A model generated the notes under the pieces. That model worked only from the letters and a program-made list of their open reading frames with translations, was not told the DNA's origin and made no database searches. Position numbers and translations under genes: made by a program. From CAVQNQ01 sp963714205 (GTDB lineage: Bacteria > Acidobacteriota > Terriglobia > Bryobacterales > Bryobacteraceae), in contig CAVQNQ010000002.1 in NCBI GenBank assembly GCA_963714205.1, positions 1,550,001 through 1,614,000 of the forward strand: 64,000 nt of DNA, given 5' to 3'. Shown here piece by piece: positions 1-8,091 of this stretch (the stretch's first letter is position 1; each line of letters begins with the position of its first letter).

Positions 1-1
1 T

Positions 2-412
2 GCGTCCGTGGCGGCGCAGGCGGTCGAAATCCGCGCGGGCGACGTGGTTCTGCTGCGCACGGGCTGGGGGCGGTATTGGAACGATGCGGCGCGCTTCATC
101 TCGCAGGTCCGCTCCCCGGGGCCGGCTCTGGCGGGAGCGCGCTGGCTGAGCGAACGCCGGGTTTTTGCCGCCGGTTCGGACACTGCGCCGTTCGAGAAGA
201 TGCCGTCCGCCGAGCAGCCCGTGCATGTGCACCTGCTGGTCGAGAGCGGCATTCACATCATCGAGTGTTTAAACCTGGAGGAACTGGCCGGGGCGCGGGT
301 CTACGAGTTCCTGTTCGTGGGGATACCGCTCAAGATCCGCGGAGCTACGGCGTCGCCGATACGGCCGATCGCGCTCGCCGACGCGGCTTCTGCTTCTCGA
401 AACCCTGAATGA
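2..412 (+). CDS. Cyclase-family (kynurenine formamidase-like) protein, 5'-truncated by window edge
   Basis: This is the C-terminal 136 codons or so of a protein that enters from outside the window. The fragment has the layout of the cyclase/kynurenine formamidase-like family: a GDVVLLRTGW segment, a conserved PVHVHLL stretch, then IIECLNLEEL followed by a hydrophobic strand and a PLKI segment, as in the last third of these metal-dependent hydrolases. The metal-binding HxGTHxDxPxH motif would lie upstream of the window. The substrate cannot be inferred. The frame stays open to base 2, so the apparent GTG at 8 is not a real start. The 3' end overlaps the tail of the convergent gene at 345 by 68 bases. 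Confidence 0.7.
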   Translation, partial: ASVAAQAVEIRAGDVVLLRTGWGRYWNDAARFISQVRSPGPALAGARWLSERRVFAAGSDTAPFEKMPSAEQPVHVHLLVESGIHIIECLNLEELAGARVYEFLFVGIPLKIRGATASPIRPIALADAASASRNPE

Positions 413-1067
413 TGTCCGGCACGAACTCCTGAAAGACGTGAAAGCCGGCCTCGGCCGCGAACGTGTACGCGATGCTGCGGCCCACGCTCCAGCCGCCCTG
501 CCAGTTCGGCGGGGACCATGTGCGGGAAATGATGGACGCCCCCACCACGCCGGTGATCGCCGAAACCGAGATGCGCTCGCCGCCATCCGCGCCGTGCGCG
601 ATCGCGGTCGAAGCCAGGGCGTGCGCCACACGCGCAAAGATTCCCGATTTCCCCGAGGCGAAGTAGCGGTTGTCTTCACGCGAGAGGTCGGCCGTGACGT
701 AACTGAGGGTGCTGCGCACGCCGTTAAAAGCGAAGCCGCTGCCGAACCGCTTGAAGTACCCGCCGGGTTCCTGGCCCCATTCCGGTGGCCTGTCGAGTCC
801 CAGCATCGTTCCGGCGGCGGCGGCTTCGAAGAACAGCGGCACGGGACCGGCCAGGTTTTGCAAATACCGGTGCAGGCGCGCCTTTTGAGAAAACGGCCCG
901 GGTTGGGACGGCTGCACCATGCGCAGAAGCTGAATCCCTAACCCTTCGTGTGCAGGGATGGCATCCGCTGCAATCGCCTGGCTGGCAGGCACGTCATTCG
1001 GCGGCTGCGCGAACAACACGTCGAGAGCGCCTGCCAGAAGGGCGACGCTCAGTAGCCGGATATGCAC
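345..1067 (-). CDS. Hypothetical exported protein
   Basis: I do not recognise this 240-residue protein. Starting at the GTG at 1067 gives a good signal peptide (VHIRLLSVALLAGALDVLFA, cleavage near FAQ-PP). An upstream ATG at 1127 is in frame but would put about 20 charged residues before the signal. The mature part has several glycine/alanine-rich helices, including a stretch around residues 140-190 that could insert in a membrane, and a basic C-terminus (KQKPRRRARS). It lies 60 bases downstream of the YceH-like gene on the same strand and converges with the cyclase-family gene. Function is unknown. A membrane-associated or outer-membrane role is only a guess. Confidence 0.6.
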   Translation of the reverse strand: MHIRLLSVALLAGALDVLFAQPPNDVPASQAIAADAIPAHEGLGIQLLRMVQPSQPGPFSQKARLHRYLQNLAGPVPLFFEAAAAGTMLGLDRPPEWGQEPGGYFKRFGSGFAFNGVRSTLSYVTADLSREDNRYFASGKSGIFARVAHALASTAIAHGADGGERISVSAITGVVGASIISRTWSPPNWQGGWSVGRSIAYTFAAEAGFHVFQEFVPDIIQGFEKQKPRRRARSAVSATP

Positions 1068-1127
1068 CCGGCGTAAACAGGCAGTCCGGAGTCCGTTGTG
1101 TCGTAACTTCCAGTGGCGCGGCAACAT

Positions 1128-1778
1128 TTATTCGAACTTGCGGCGGAACTCCTCGAACTCGCGGCGCAGGCCGGCAACTTCGCGCTCGAGGGCGGCGATC
1201 CGCTCCCGATCGGCCGCCCCGGGATCTGTTTGCCCGCGATCCGTTGGTGGCGGCGGGCCGGCGGGGGACGCTTCCTCCGCCGCGGCGATTTCGCCGGCCA
1301 GCAGGTGGCCCCAGCGCGGCTCCTTGAAGCCGGCCTGGCGGGGCAGTTTCTTGACAAACTCCATCTCGGCCAGCCGCTCGAGCGTGCTCTCCACACCCTC
1401 CAGATCCTCGAAGGAATAGAGTCGCTCGCTGCGCCCGCGCAGCTCGCCCACGGTTTGCGGACCGCGCAGCATCAGCACGCACAGGATGGCGGCCTCGCGG
1501 CGCCCCAGGTTGAACTTCTCGGTGAAACGCTGGGCGTGCTTGGGAACGCGGCTGTCGCCGCCGGTGATGCGCAACGCCAGCCCCTGGGCGCGCAGGCTCT
1601 CGAGGGCCGTCTCCACGGTGGCCTCGTCGTACGCCACCACCGGGTCGCGGTTCGAGCGCTGGTTGCACGCGTTCACCAGCGCGTTCAGCGACAGCGGATA
1701 ATACTCCGGCGTGGCGATCTCTTTTTCGAGCAACGCGCCGAGCACGCGAACTTCCGCGCTGTCCAGTTGCGCATCCAT
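1128..1778 (-). CDS. YceH/DUF480 family protein (UPF0502)
   Basis: The 216-residue protein matches the YceH (DUF480) family over its first 160 residues: an opening LGALLEKEIATPEYYPLSLN segment, then NQRSNRDPV, and a second winged-helix-like half containing AILCVLMLRGPQT and a GEL motif. Known structures of this family are two tandem winged-helix domains; the biochemical role is not established. The C-terminal 45 residues are proline-rich and then form a short charged coiled coil (ERIAALEREVAGLRREFEEF), which differs from many family members. It is divergent from the squalene-hopene cyclase gene, separated by 51 bases. Confidence 0.85.
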   Translation of the reverse strand: MDAQLDSAEVRVLGALLEKEIATPEYYPLSLNALVNACNQRSNRDPVVAYDEATVETALESLRAQGLALRITGGDSRVPKHAQRFTEKFNLGRREAAILCVLMLRGPQTVGELRGRSERLYSFEDLEGVESTLERLAEMEFVKKLPRQAGFKEPRWGHLLAGEIAAAEEASPAGPPPPTDRGQTDPGAADRERIAALEREVAGLRREFEEFRRKFE

Positions 1779-1818
1779 AACTTCAGTTTACGGGAGCAGG
1801 GTACGCGTTGTTACCATG

Positions 1819-1824
1819 TAAGAT
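1819..1824 (+). promoter_or_regulatory. Candidate -10 hexamer of shc (leaderless)
   Basis: TAAGAT ends six bases before the ATG at 1830, and there is no Shine-Dalgarno sequence between them. If used, transcription would start at about the start codon. No convincing -35 hexamer is present. The call gains weight because the same arrangement recurs at several other genes in this window. Confidence 0.3.
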
Positions 1825-1829
1825 CGGCG

Positions 1830-3758
1830 ATGTCCTACGAATGGTCGGAAGTCACGCGTCGTGAAGCGCGCCGCCCCTCCGAAACGGTCTCGCGGACCGT
1901 ACGCGAACGGGTGGCGGCGGCCATACGGCGATCTTCGAATGCGCTCCTCGAGCGGCAGGCCCCCGAGGGCTTCTGGTGCGGCGAGTTGACCGCCGATACC
2001 ACGCTCGAATCCGATTACATCCTCTTGCAGCTCTGGCTTCACCAGCCCGATGGCGCCGTCTGGAATCCGCCCACGCACGCGCGCATAGGGAAGGCCGCAC
2101 GCTCCATCCTGGAACGCCAGTTACCCGATGGAGGCTTCAACATCTACACCGGCGGCCCGGCCGAAGTGAGCGCCACGGTGAAGGCTTATTGCGCCCTCAA
2201 GCTGGCCGGTCTGGAGGCTTCGAGCGACCCTCTGCGAAGCGCGCGCGAACGCATCCTGGCGCTGGGCGGGCTGCAAGCCGCTAACAGCTACGTCAAGATC
2301 AATCTGAGCCTGTTTGGCCTGTACCCGCGCAGGCACGTTCCTTCGGTTCCGCCGGAGATCACCATTCTGCCGGGCGACGTGCTCTACGAGATGTCCTCCT
2401 GGACGCGCTCGATCCTGGTGCCGCTCTCGATCGTGCAGGCGCGCGGCTCGAACCGGCGCGCGCCCGCCGGATTCACGGTGGACGAGCTGCTGCTGCCGGG
2501 CGCCAGCCTGGCGCTGCCCCGGCGTGCCGGCCTGGCGGTTCTGTTCCACCATCTCGACCGCGTTTTCAAGGTCTGGGAGAAGCGCGGCTCGGAGCGCATT
2601 CGCGGCGCGGCCATCCGCGCGGCCGAACACTGGATTCTCGACCGCACCCGTTTCACCGAGGGCCTGGGCGCCATTTACCCGGCCATGATGTACTTCATCA
2701 TGGCGCTCGATGCCCTGGGATATCCGGAAGATCACCCGGACCTGCGCGATGCCGTCCGGCACTTCGAATCCTTGCTCATCGAGACCGAGGAGCGCTTCAC
2801 CTTCCAGCCCTGCGTTTCGCCTATCTGGGACACCGCCATAGGCGCTTTCGCCCTGGGCGAAGCCGGCTGCGCGGACGACGCGCGCATGACGCGGGCCGCC
2901 GATTGGCTGATCAGCAAGGAGGTCCGCCGCAAGGGCGATTGGTCCATCAAGCGCCCCGATACCGAGCCTTCCGGATGGGCCTTCGAATTCGCCAACGAGT
3001 TCTACCCGGACATTGACGACACGGCCATGGTGCTGCTGGCGCTGCTGCACGCCAAGAGCTCAAACCCCAAGGCCCAGGAGGCCGCCGAGCGCCGCGCCAT
3101 CAACTGGCTGCTGGCCATGCAATCGAGCGACGGCGGATGGGCGGCCTTCGACGTGGATAACAATTGGGCCGTGCTCAACCAGGTGCCTTTCGCCGATCAC
3201 AACGCCATGCTCGACCCCACCTGCCCGGATATCACGGGGCGGGTGCTCGAATGCCTGTGCCGGCGCGGCTGGGGCGATCACGACGCCGTGCGCCGCGGCG
3301 TAAGCTACCTGCTGGGCGCGCAGGAAAAAGACGGAAGCTGGTACGGACGCTGGGGCGTGGACTACATTTACGGCTCGTTCCTGGCGATGCGCGGGCTGGC
3401 CGCCAGCGGCGCTCCGGGCGCGCGCGAAGCCATTGCCCGCGCTGCCCGATGGCTGCGCGCGATTCAAAATGCAGACGGCGGCTGGGGCGAATCCTGCGCC
3501 AGCTACGACCGCGATCATTTCGTGTCCGCCGCGAGCTGCCCCTCGCAAACGGCCTGGGCGATCCTGGGTCTCGTCGCCGCGGGCGACCGCGAGAGTGCGC
3601 AGGTGCGCCGTGGCGTCGATTTCCTCCTGGAGCGCGAGGGAGCCGACGGGACGTGGACGGAGGAAGCCACTACGGGCACCGGTTTCCCCAACGTCTTCTA
3701 CCTGACCTACGGCATGTACCGCGATTATTTCCCGCTGCTGGCGCTGGCGCAGTTTTGA
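1830..3758 (+). CDS. shc: Squalene-hopene cyclase (stand-alone copy)
   Basis: This 642-residue enzyme should cyclise squalene to hopene at the membrane. The catalytic acid motif is DIDD at residues 394-397 (YPDIDDTAM), matching the DxDD motif of class II triterpene cyclases. Several QW-type repeats are visible, for example GGWAAFD, GSWYGRWG and GGWGESCASY. Length is typical of bacterial SHCs. The start is MSYEW; the frame is open further upstream, but that part overlaps the YceH-like gene on the other strand and lacks family similarity. It stands alone, about 23 kb from a second SHC inside the hopanoid operon (26691-28616). All key motifs are intact in both copies. Why two are kept is unclear. 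Confidence 0.93.
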   Translation: MSYEWSEVTRREARRPSETVSRTVRERVAAAIRRSSNALLERQAPEGFWCGELTADTTLESDYILLQLWLHQPDGAVWNPPTHARIGKAARSILERQLPDGGFNIYTGGPAEVSATVKAYCALKLAGLEASSDPLRSARERILALGGLQAANSYVKINLSLFGLYPRRHVPSVPPEITILPGDVLYEMSSWTRSILVPLSIVQARGSNRRAPAGFTVDELLLPGASLALPRRAGLAVLFHHLDRVFKVWEKRGSERIRGAAIRAAEHWILDRTRFTEGLGAIYPAMMYFIMALDALGYPEDHPDLRDAVRHFESLLIETEERFTFQPCVSPIWDTAIGAFALGEAGCADDARMTRAADWLISKEVRRKGDWSIKRPDTEPSGWAFEFANEFYPDIDDTAMVLLALLHAKSSNPKAQEAAERRAINWLLAMQSSDGGWAAFDVDNNWAVLNQVPFADHNAMLDPTCPDITGRVLECLCRRGWGDHDAVRRGVSYLLGAQEKDGSWYGRWGVDYIYGSFLAMRGLAASGAPGAREAIARAARWLRAIQNADGGWGESCASYDRDHFVSAASCPSQTAWAILGLVAAGDRESAQVRRGVDFLLEREGADGTWTEEATTGTGFPNVFYLTYGMYRDYFPLLALAQF

Positions 3759-3791
3759 ATGGGGGACGGCGGTTAGTTCGACGCCCCACGT

Positions 3792-3797
3792 TAGAAT
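3792..3797 (+). promoter_or_regulatory. Candidate -10 hexamer of the ABC-F gene
   Basis: TAGAAT lies 12 bases before the ATG at 3810 and there is no Shine-Dalgarno sequence in between, so the transcript would have a leader of only a few bases. No clear -35 is seen. Confidence 0.3.
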
Positions 3798-3809
3798 GAG
3801 CGTGTACTC

Positions 3810-5744
3810 ATGATTCAGCTCACCGGGGCCGGTAAGCGCTACGGCCCTAAGATCCTCTTCGAAAACGCCGATTGGCTGGTCACGCCCAACGAGCGCACCG
3901 GCCTCGTGGGCGCGAACGGCACCGGCAAATCGTCGCTGCTGAAGGTGCTGGCGGGGATCGAGGGCCTCGATTCCGGAAGCATCGTCACGCAGCGGGGCGT
4001 CACTCTGGGCTACCTTCCGCAGGAGGGCCTCTCGCTCTCCGGCCGCACCGTGTTTGCCGAGTGCATGACCGTCTTCGCCAGCCTGCGCGCGCTCGAAGAG
4101 GAACAAGAGGACCTGGCGCGCCGCATGGCCGAACTCGACCCGCACGGCCCCGAGTATAACCAGGTGGCCGAACGCTTCCATCGCGCCGAGACCGAGTTCC
4201 GCGCCCGCGACGGCTACGCCATCGAGGCCCAGGTGGGCGCGGTGCTCTCCGGCCTGGGATTTCCGCAGCGCGATTGGAAACGGCGCACCGAGGAGTTCTC
4301 CGGAGGCTGGCAGATGCGCATCGCGCTGGCCAAGCTGCTGCTCGAAAAGCCTAACCTGCTGCTGCTCGACGAGCCCACCAATCATCTGGATCTCGAGGCC
4401 CGCAACTGGCTCGAAGAGTACCTGGCCGCCTATCCTTACGCATTCGTGCTGGTGTCGCACGACCGCTACTTCCTGGATGTCACGGTGCGCCGCATCCTCG
4501 AGCTGTGGAACAAGGGTCTGCACTTCTACACGGGCGGGTACACGCGCTACGAGGAGCAGAAGAACGCGCGCCGCGCGCAGCTCCAGGCCGCTTACGCCAA
4601 CCAGCAGGATCGCATACGGCAGCTCGAAGCTTTCATCAACCGCTTCCGCTACCAGGCCACCAAGGCCAAACAGGTACAGAGCCGCATCAAGGAGTTGGAG
4701 CGCATCGAGAGGATCGAAATTCCGCCGGAAGAGAAGAGCATCCACTTCAGCTTTCCCCAGCCCAAGGCCAGCGGACGCATTGTGGCGGAGTTTCGCAAGG
4801 TCGCGAAAAGCTACGGCGATCACGTGGTTTTCCAGGACGTGGATTTCTTTATCGAGCGCGGCGACCGCGTGGCGCTGGTGGGGGTCAATGGAGCGGGCAA
4901 ATCGACCCTCATCAAGCTGCTGACGGGGGACGAACCGCTCACCTCCGGCGAATATACCCTGGGGCACAATGTCCAGCCGGACTACTTCGCGCAGGATCAA
5001 TACAAGGAGCTGGACCCCGGCGCGCGGCTGCTCGACGACCTGGGCACGGTGGCCCCGCGAGCCTCGAACACCGAGCTGCGTGCCGTGCTGGGGTCGTTTC
5101 TATTCTCCGAGGACGATGTCTTCAAGACCATCGGCGTGCTCTCCGGAGGGGAGCGCAACCGCCATGCCCTGGCGCGTATGCTGCTGATGCCCTCCAACTT
5201 CCTGCTGCTCGATGAGCCCACCAACCATTTGGATATGCGCGCCAAGGACGTGCTGCTGGAGGCTCTCGAGAAATTCACCGGGACGCTGGTCTTCGTTTCG
5301 CACGACCGCTACTTCATCGACAAGCTGGCCACCCGCATCTTCGAGGTGGAAGACGGGCGCGTGACCGTCTATCCGGGCAACTATGAGGATTACCAGTGGC
5401 GCAAGAGCGGGAACCAAGCTTTGCCCGGACAGAACGCCCCGGAGCTTGCCGATGCCGCGCCCACCCCTCAGGAAGCGCCCGGCTCAAACGGGGGCACGCG
5501 GCCATCCGAGAAGCGCCTGAACCCTATCAAGATGCGGCAACTGAAAGAGCGCCAGGCATCTATCGAGGTGGAAGTCACCAAGCTGGAAGCCGAGATTGCC
5601 GATTACGAAGCCGCGCTGGCCAATTTCGTCAGTCCCGAGGAGACCCGCCGCACCAGCGCCTTGCTGGATGAGCGCCGCGCGGACCTGGCACACCTGATGG
5701 CGGAGTGGGAGCGGGTGGCGGAATCGATCGACGCTAATACCTGA
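3810..5744 (+). CDS. ABC-F family ATPase (ribosome-associated type)
   Basis: A 644-residue protein with two ABC ATPase domains and no membrane segments, the ABC-F layout (EttA/Uup/YheS relatives) that acts on the ribosome. Domain 1 has Walker A GANGTGKSS, signature FSGGWQMR and Walker B LLLLDEPTNHLD. Domain 2 has GVNGAGKST, LSGGERNR and LLLDEPTNHLDM. Between them is the charged linker (about residues 240-330) with the AKQVQSRIKELERIE helix. After domain 2, a low-complexity stretch leads to a C-terminal coiled coil (KRLNPIKMRQLKERQASIE onward), which resembles Uup/YheS more than EttA. The exact subfamily is not assigned. It follows shc by 51 bases but probably has its own promoter. Confidence 0.93.
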   Translation: MIQLTGAGKRYGPKILFENADWLVTPNERTGLVGANGTGKSSLLKVLAGIEGLDSGSIVTQRGVTLGYLPQEGLSLSGRTVFAECMTVFASLRALEEEQEDLARRMAELDPHGPEYNQVAERFHRAETEFRARDGYAIEAQVGAVLSGLGFPQRDWKRRTEEFSGGWQMRIALAKLLLEKPNLLLLDEPTNHLDLEARNWLEEYLAAYPYAFVLVSHDRYFLDVTVRRILELWNKGLHFYTGGYTRYEEQKNARRAQLQAAYANQQDRIRQLEAFINRFRYQATKAKQVQSRIKELERIERIEIPPEEKSIHFSFPQPKASGRIVAEFRKVAKSYGDHVVFQDVDFFIERGDRVALVGVNGAGKSTLIKLLTGDEPLTSGEYTLGHNVQPDYFAQDQYKELDPGARLLDDLGTVAPRASNTELRAVLGSFLFSEDDVFKTIGVLSGGERNRHALARMLLMPSNFLLLDEPTNHLDMRAKDVLLEALEKFTGTLVFVSHDRYFIDKLATRIFEVEDGRVTVYPGNYEDYQWRKSGNQALPGQNAPELADAAPTPQEAPGSNGGTRPSEKRLNPIKMRQLKERQASIEVEVTKLEAEIADYEAALANFVSPEETRRTSALLDERRADLAHLMAEWERVAESIDANT

Positions 5745-5759
5745 GGAACGCGGGAAGCC

Positions 5760-5984
5760 CTACTCTTGAGCGGGCATCTGCTGTTCGATTTCCCGCCAGG
5801 CGCTGATTTTGAGACGCCGGCAGACCCAACAGAGCGGCTCCTCTCCGGGATCGGCCGTCTCAGCCCCGCAAACCGAGCATTTGGTTACCTTCTTCAGACG
5901 ATCCGTGGAAACCGACCGCTTCGCCTGTTCCAGAATCTCGGCCGGTATGATCGGATCGCTTTTGGGTTGCGCCTTGCGTTTCAT
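5760..5984 (-). CDS. Small zinc-ribbon protein, hypothetical
   Basis: A 74-residue protein with two CxxC knuckles (CSVC and CWVC, about residues 36-55) that should bind one zinc. The N-terminus is basic (MKRKAQPK) and there is no signal peptide or membrane segment. It converges on the ABC-F gene with a 15-base gap. Small zinc-ribbon proteins of this kind are common in Acidobacteria-like genomes but have no assigned function. The cysteine pattern and start/stop spacing support a real gene. A role in nucleic-acid or protein binding is only a guess. Confidence 0.55.
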   Translation of the reverse strand: MKRKAQPKSDPIIPAEILEQAKRSVSTDRLKKVTKCSVCGAETADPGEEPLCWVCRRLKISAWREIEQQMPAQE

Positions 5985-6066
5985 CCCAGCACCTCCTCTA
6001 CTATGGCAGAAACAGCCGTCGCGGACAAGCCGCTATCCTCCAGCGGCGCCGGCAAAAAGTACCGGG

Positions 6067-6249
6067 CTAGGCAGCTTCCGGAATCTGGACTACAACCGCA
6101 ACATCCAGGCTGGAGCTGCAGCGGGGGCACCGCTGGCCGGGGGCCACCCGGGGGTATTTGGGTTTCAAATCGAGCTCCGCCGGCACAGTGTGTGTGCAGA
6201 TAGGGCAGTGCACCAGTCCCTTCATTTGGCTCTCGATGAATGCTTTCAT
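6067..6249 (-). CDS. Small zinc-ribbon protein, hypothetical
   Basis: About 60 residues starting MKAFIESQMKG; a start seven codons upstream at 6270 is also possible. It has two CxxC pairs, CPIC and CPRC, spaced 22 residues apart, a typical zinc-ribbon arrangement with a hydrophobic tail (LDVAVVVQI). No function can be assigned. It lies between another small zinc-ribbon gene and the divergent DUF3467 gene. Confidence is moderate because the gene is short and rests on the cysteine spacing. Confidence 0.5.
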   Translation of the reverse strand: MKAFIESQMKGLVHCPICTHTVPAELDLKPKYPRVAPGQRCPRCSSSLDVAVVVQIPEAA

Positions 6250-6385
6250 GGTCAACGCCTCGCTATCCAATCCGACGCGATAGACCCTGCAACGGTTGTG
6301 CCAATCTCGTAAAGATTTGTGATTCCCGGTGCTGCCAAATCACACCCAAGGTGGCCGCTCCACTCCGGTGTTACCCTTATAGGCG

Positions 6386-6676
6386 ATGACTCAGCCCACG
6401 CCTCCCAAAATCCAATTGATCAACACACCCGACTACCGGGAAAACTATGCCAATAGTGTCCAGGTACGGGTCAACCTCTGGGACTTTCTTTTGATGTTCG
6501 GGCTCGTGAATCAGACCGCGCCGGATAACGTGACCATTCACAATTTTCAAGGCATTTATCTCAGCCCGCAGCAGGCCAAGGCGGTTCTCAACATTCTCCA
6601 GCAAAACGTAACGCAGTACGAATCGGCTTTCGGCGAGATCAAGCTGGAGCCGCACGCGGCCGGAATCGTGCAATAG
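6386..6676 (+). CDS. DUF3467 family protein
   Basis: This 96-residue protein matches the DUF3467 family. It begins with a YANSVQVRVNLWDFLLMFG strand pair, continues with a histidine/asparagine-containing strand, and ends in the conserved LSPQQAKAVLNILQQNV helix followed by YESAFGEI. The family is small, cytosolic and of unknown function. An alternating strand-helix pattern is visible and there is no signal peptide. It is transcribed alone, flanked by minus-strand genes. Confidence 0.8.
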   Translation: MTQPTPPKIQLINTPDYRENYANSVQVRVNLWDFLLMFGLVNQTAPDNVTIHNFQGIYLSPQQAKAVLNILQQNVTQYESAFGEIKLEPHAAGIVQ

Positions 6677-6700
6677 CGAACGCCCCGGAGCCGGAAAACG

Positions 6701-7030
6701 TTACGCGTGGGTGGCCCGCACCGAGGAAGACGCGGGCCGCAACCGGCTGCGATAGAGGAACTCGCGCACCAGAATCATCTTATGATTCTGGTCGTCGGTG
6801 GGGGCGCTTCTGAGCGCCGGCCGGTAACCGGCTATCTCCTCGCCTGACGCTTCCAGAATGCATGACCCCAGAAAGCCAGCTATGAACTCCAACTCGTCGG
6901 ACGAGAGGCCCACCAAGAAGCGGCGGACAGGGGATCGAAGTGGTCTTTCGCAACAAGCAGCCAGGGCGGATACTAGCGCGGTTCGCAAGGCAGATCTCCT
7001 GGGACCTGCCGTCATTATTGTCAAAACCAT
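6701..7030 (-). CDS. Hypothetical protein
   Basis: A protein of up to 109 residues that I do not recognise. The most protein-like part is the middle and C-terminus: a helix FLVGLSSDELEFIAGFLGSC followed by a polar segment and KMILVREFLYRSR. The N-terminal 35 residues are arginine/alanine rich and may lie before the true start. An overlapping plus-strand reading frame (6858-7187) looks like a shadow because it runs into the phosphatase gene. There is no recognisable domain. Confidence 0.4.
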   Translation of the reverse strand: MVLTIMTAGPRRSALRTALVSALAACCERPLRSPVRRFLVGLSSDELEFIAGFLGSCILEASGEEIAGYRPALRSAPTDDQNHKMILVREFLYRSRLRPASSSVRATHA

Positions 7031-7087
7031 CAGCCGCGTGCAAGGGGGTGGAGCCCCGGGGAGGGCACCAGGGGCCGTGAAAAAACT

Positions 7088-7513
7088 TCAGGCCCTCGAA
7101 TGCCGGAGCCCTTCGCTGCGCAGATCCAGGATCAGGCGGATTACCAGGGCCTCGATCTGGTCGCGCACATGGCAGTGCTCCTCGTAGTCCATCGCGACCG
7201 GGTCCTCAACGTCCCATTCCGCGATCCGTGCCGTCGGCACATCGGGCAGATTGAAACCGCTCATATTCACCACCAGGTCGAATTCCGCGCGGCCCAGGTT
7301 CCGGATGCTCTTGGGGAAATGGTCGCGCAAATCCAATCCCTTTTCGGCCATGGCCGCCAGCGTGTTGGTGGCTACCCTGGTTGCCGGGCTCAGGCCGGCG
7401 CTAGCGGGAACCAGCACATCAGTCCCGTAGGCGCGCGCGAATGCTTCCGCCATCTGGCTGCGGCAGGCGTTGCCGATGCACACGAACAGTACCCGCTTGA
7501 GAGGAGCGCTCAA
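7088..7513 (-). CDS. Low-molecular-weight protein tyrosine phosphatase / arsenate reductase-like protein
   Basis: A 141-residue protein with the P-loop CIGNACRS at residues 12-19 (CX5R, C12 and R18) near the N-terminus and a DP-type acid motif near residue 104 (EDPVAMDY). This is the LMW-PTP/ArsC fold. Such proteins dephosphorylate tyrosine or reduce arsenate; the resolving cysteines used by thioredoxin-coupled ArsC are not evident, so a phosphatase role fits somewhat better. Its ATG overlaps the stop of pdxT by four bases, which implies translation coupled to the vitamin B6 genes. No arsenic genes are nearby. Confidence 0.85.
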   Translation of the reverse strand: MSAPLKRVLFVCIGNACRSQMAEAFARAYGTDVLVPASAGLSPATRVATNTLAAMAEKGLDLRDHFPKSIRNLGRAEFDLVVNMSGFNLPDVPTARIAEWDVEDPVAMDYEEHCHVRDQIEALVIRLILDLRSEGLRHSRA

Positions 7514-8091
7514 AGCTTCTCCAGAAAGATGCCGTGCACGCGCGTATCCGAACTCAGCTCGGGATGAAATGTGGCCACCAGGTGGCGTCCCTGCTCGACC
7601 AGCACGGGATTCTCCGCGTAGCGCGCCAGCACGCGCACATCCCGGCCCACGCGGCGGATGATGGGCGCGCGAATGAAGACCGCCTCGAGTTTTCCGGGGG
7701 CGGTGCGCGCCTGGAAATCCGGCTCGGGATCGATTTCCGCCACGCGGCTGTCGACCTGCCGGCCGTACGCGTTGCGCTCGATGGCGATGTCCATGAGCCC
7801 CAGGCTCTCCTGTTGCGGGCCCGAGACCTCGCTGGCCATCAGGATGGCTCCGGCGCAGGTGCCGAACATCGGTCTGCGGTGTCCAAACTCCGCCAGCGCG
7901 TCCAGCCAGTTCTCGAAGCGCAGCAGCTTGAGCATGGTGGTGCTTTCACCGCCGGGGATCACCAGGCCCTCGATGGCCGCGAGCTGTTCCGGCCCGCGCA
8001 CGTACAACGGCTCGGCCCCGGCGCGTTCCAAAGCGGCGCTGTGCGCGGCGAAATCGCCCTGCAGCGCCAGCACTCCGACCTTCTTCATCAC
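7510..8091 (-). CDS. pdxT: Pyridoxal 5'-phosphate synthase glutaminase subunit PdxT
   Basis: PdxT is the class I glutaminase that feeds ammonia to PdxS in the ribose 5-phosphate-dependent route to PLP. The 193-residue protein opens with VGVLALQGDFAAH, has PGGEST at residues 46-51, the nucleophile C79 in GTCAGAI, and the His-Glu pair in TFHPELS near the C-terminus, so the catalytic triad is complete. Its length is typical. It overlaps the end of pdxS by four bases (ATGA), as expected for stoichiometric synthesis of the 12:12 complex. Confidence 0.96.
   Translation of the reverse strand: MMKKVGVLALQGDFAAHSAALERAGAEPLYVRGPEQLAAIEGLVIPGGESTTMLKLLRFENWLDALAEFGHRRPMFGTCAGAILMASEVSGPQQESLGLMDIAIERNAYGRQVDSRVAEIDPEPDFQARTAPGKLEAVFIRAPIIRRVGRDVRVLARYAENPVLVEQGRHLVATFHPELSSDTRVHGIFLEKL

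Noticed and set aside
3060..5000. A 646-codon open frame on the minus strand
   Set aside because: Antisense of the shc and ABC-F genes, which have full catalytic motifs; no recognisable protein on this strand.
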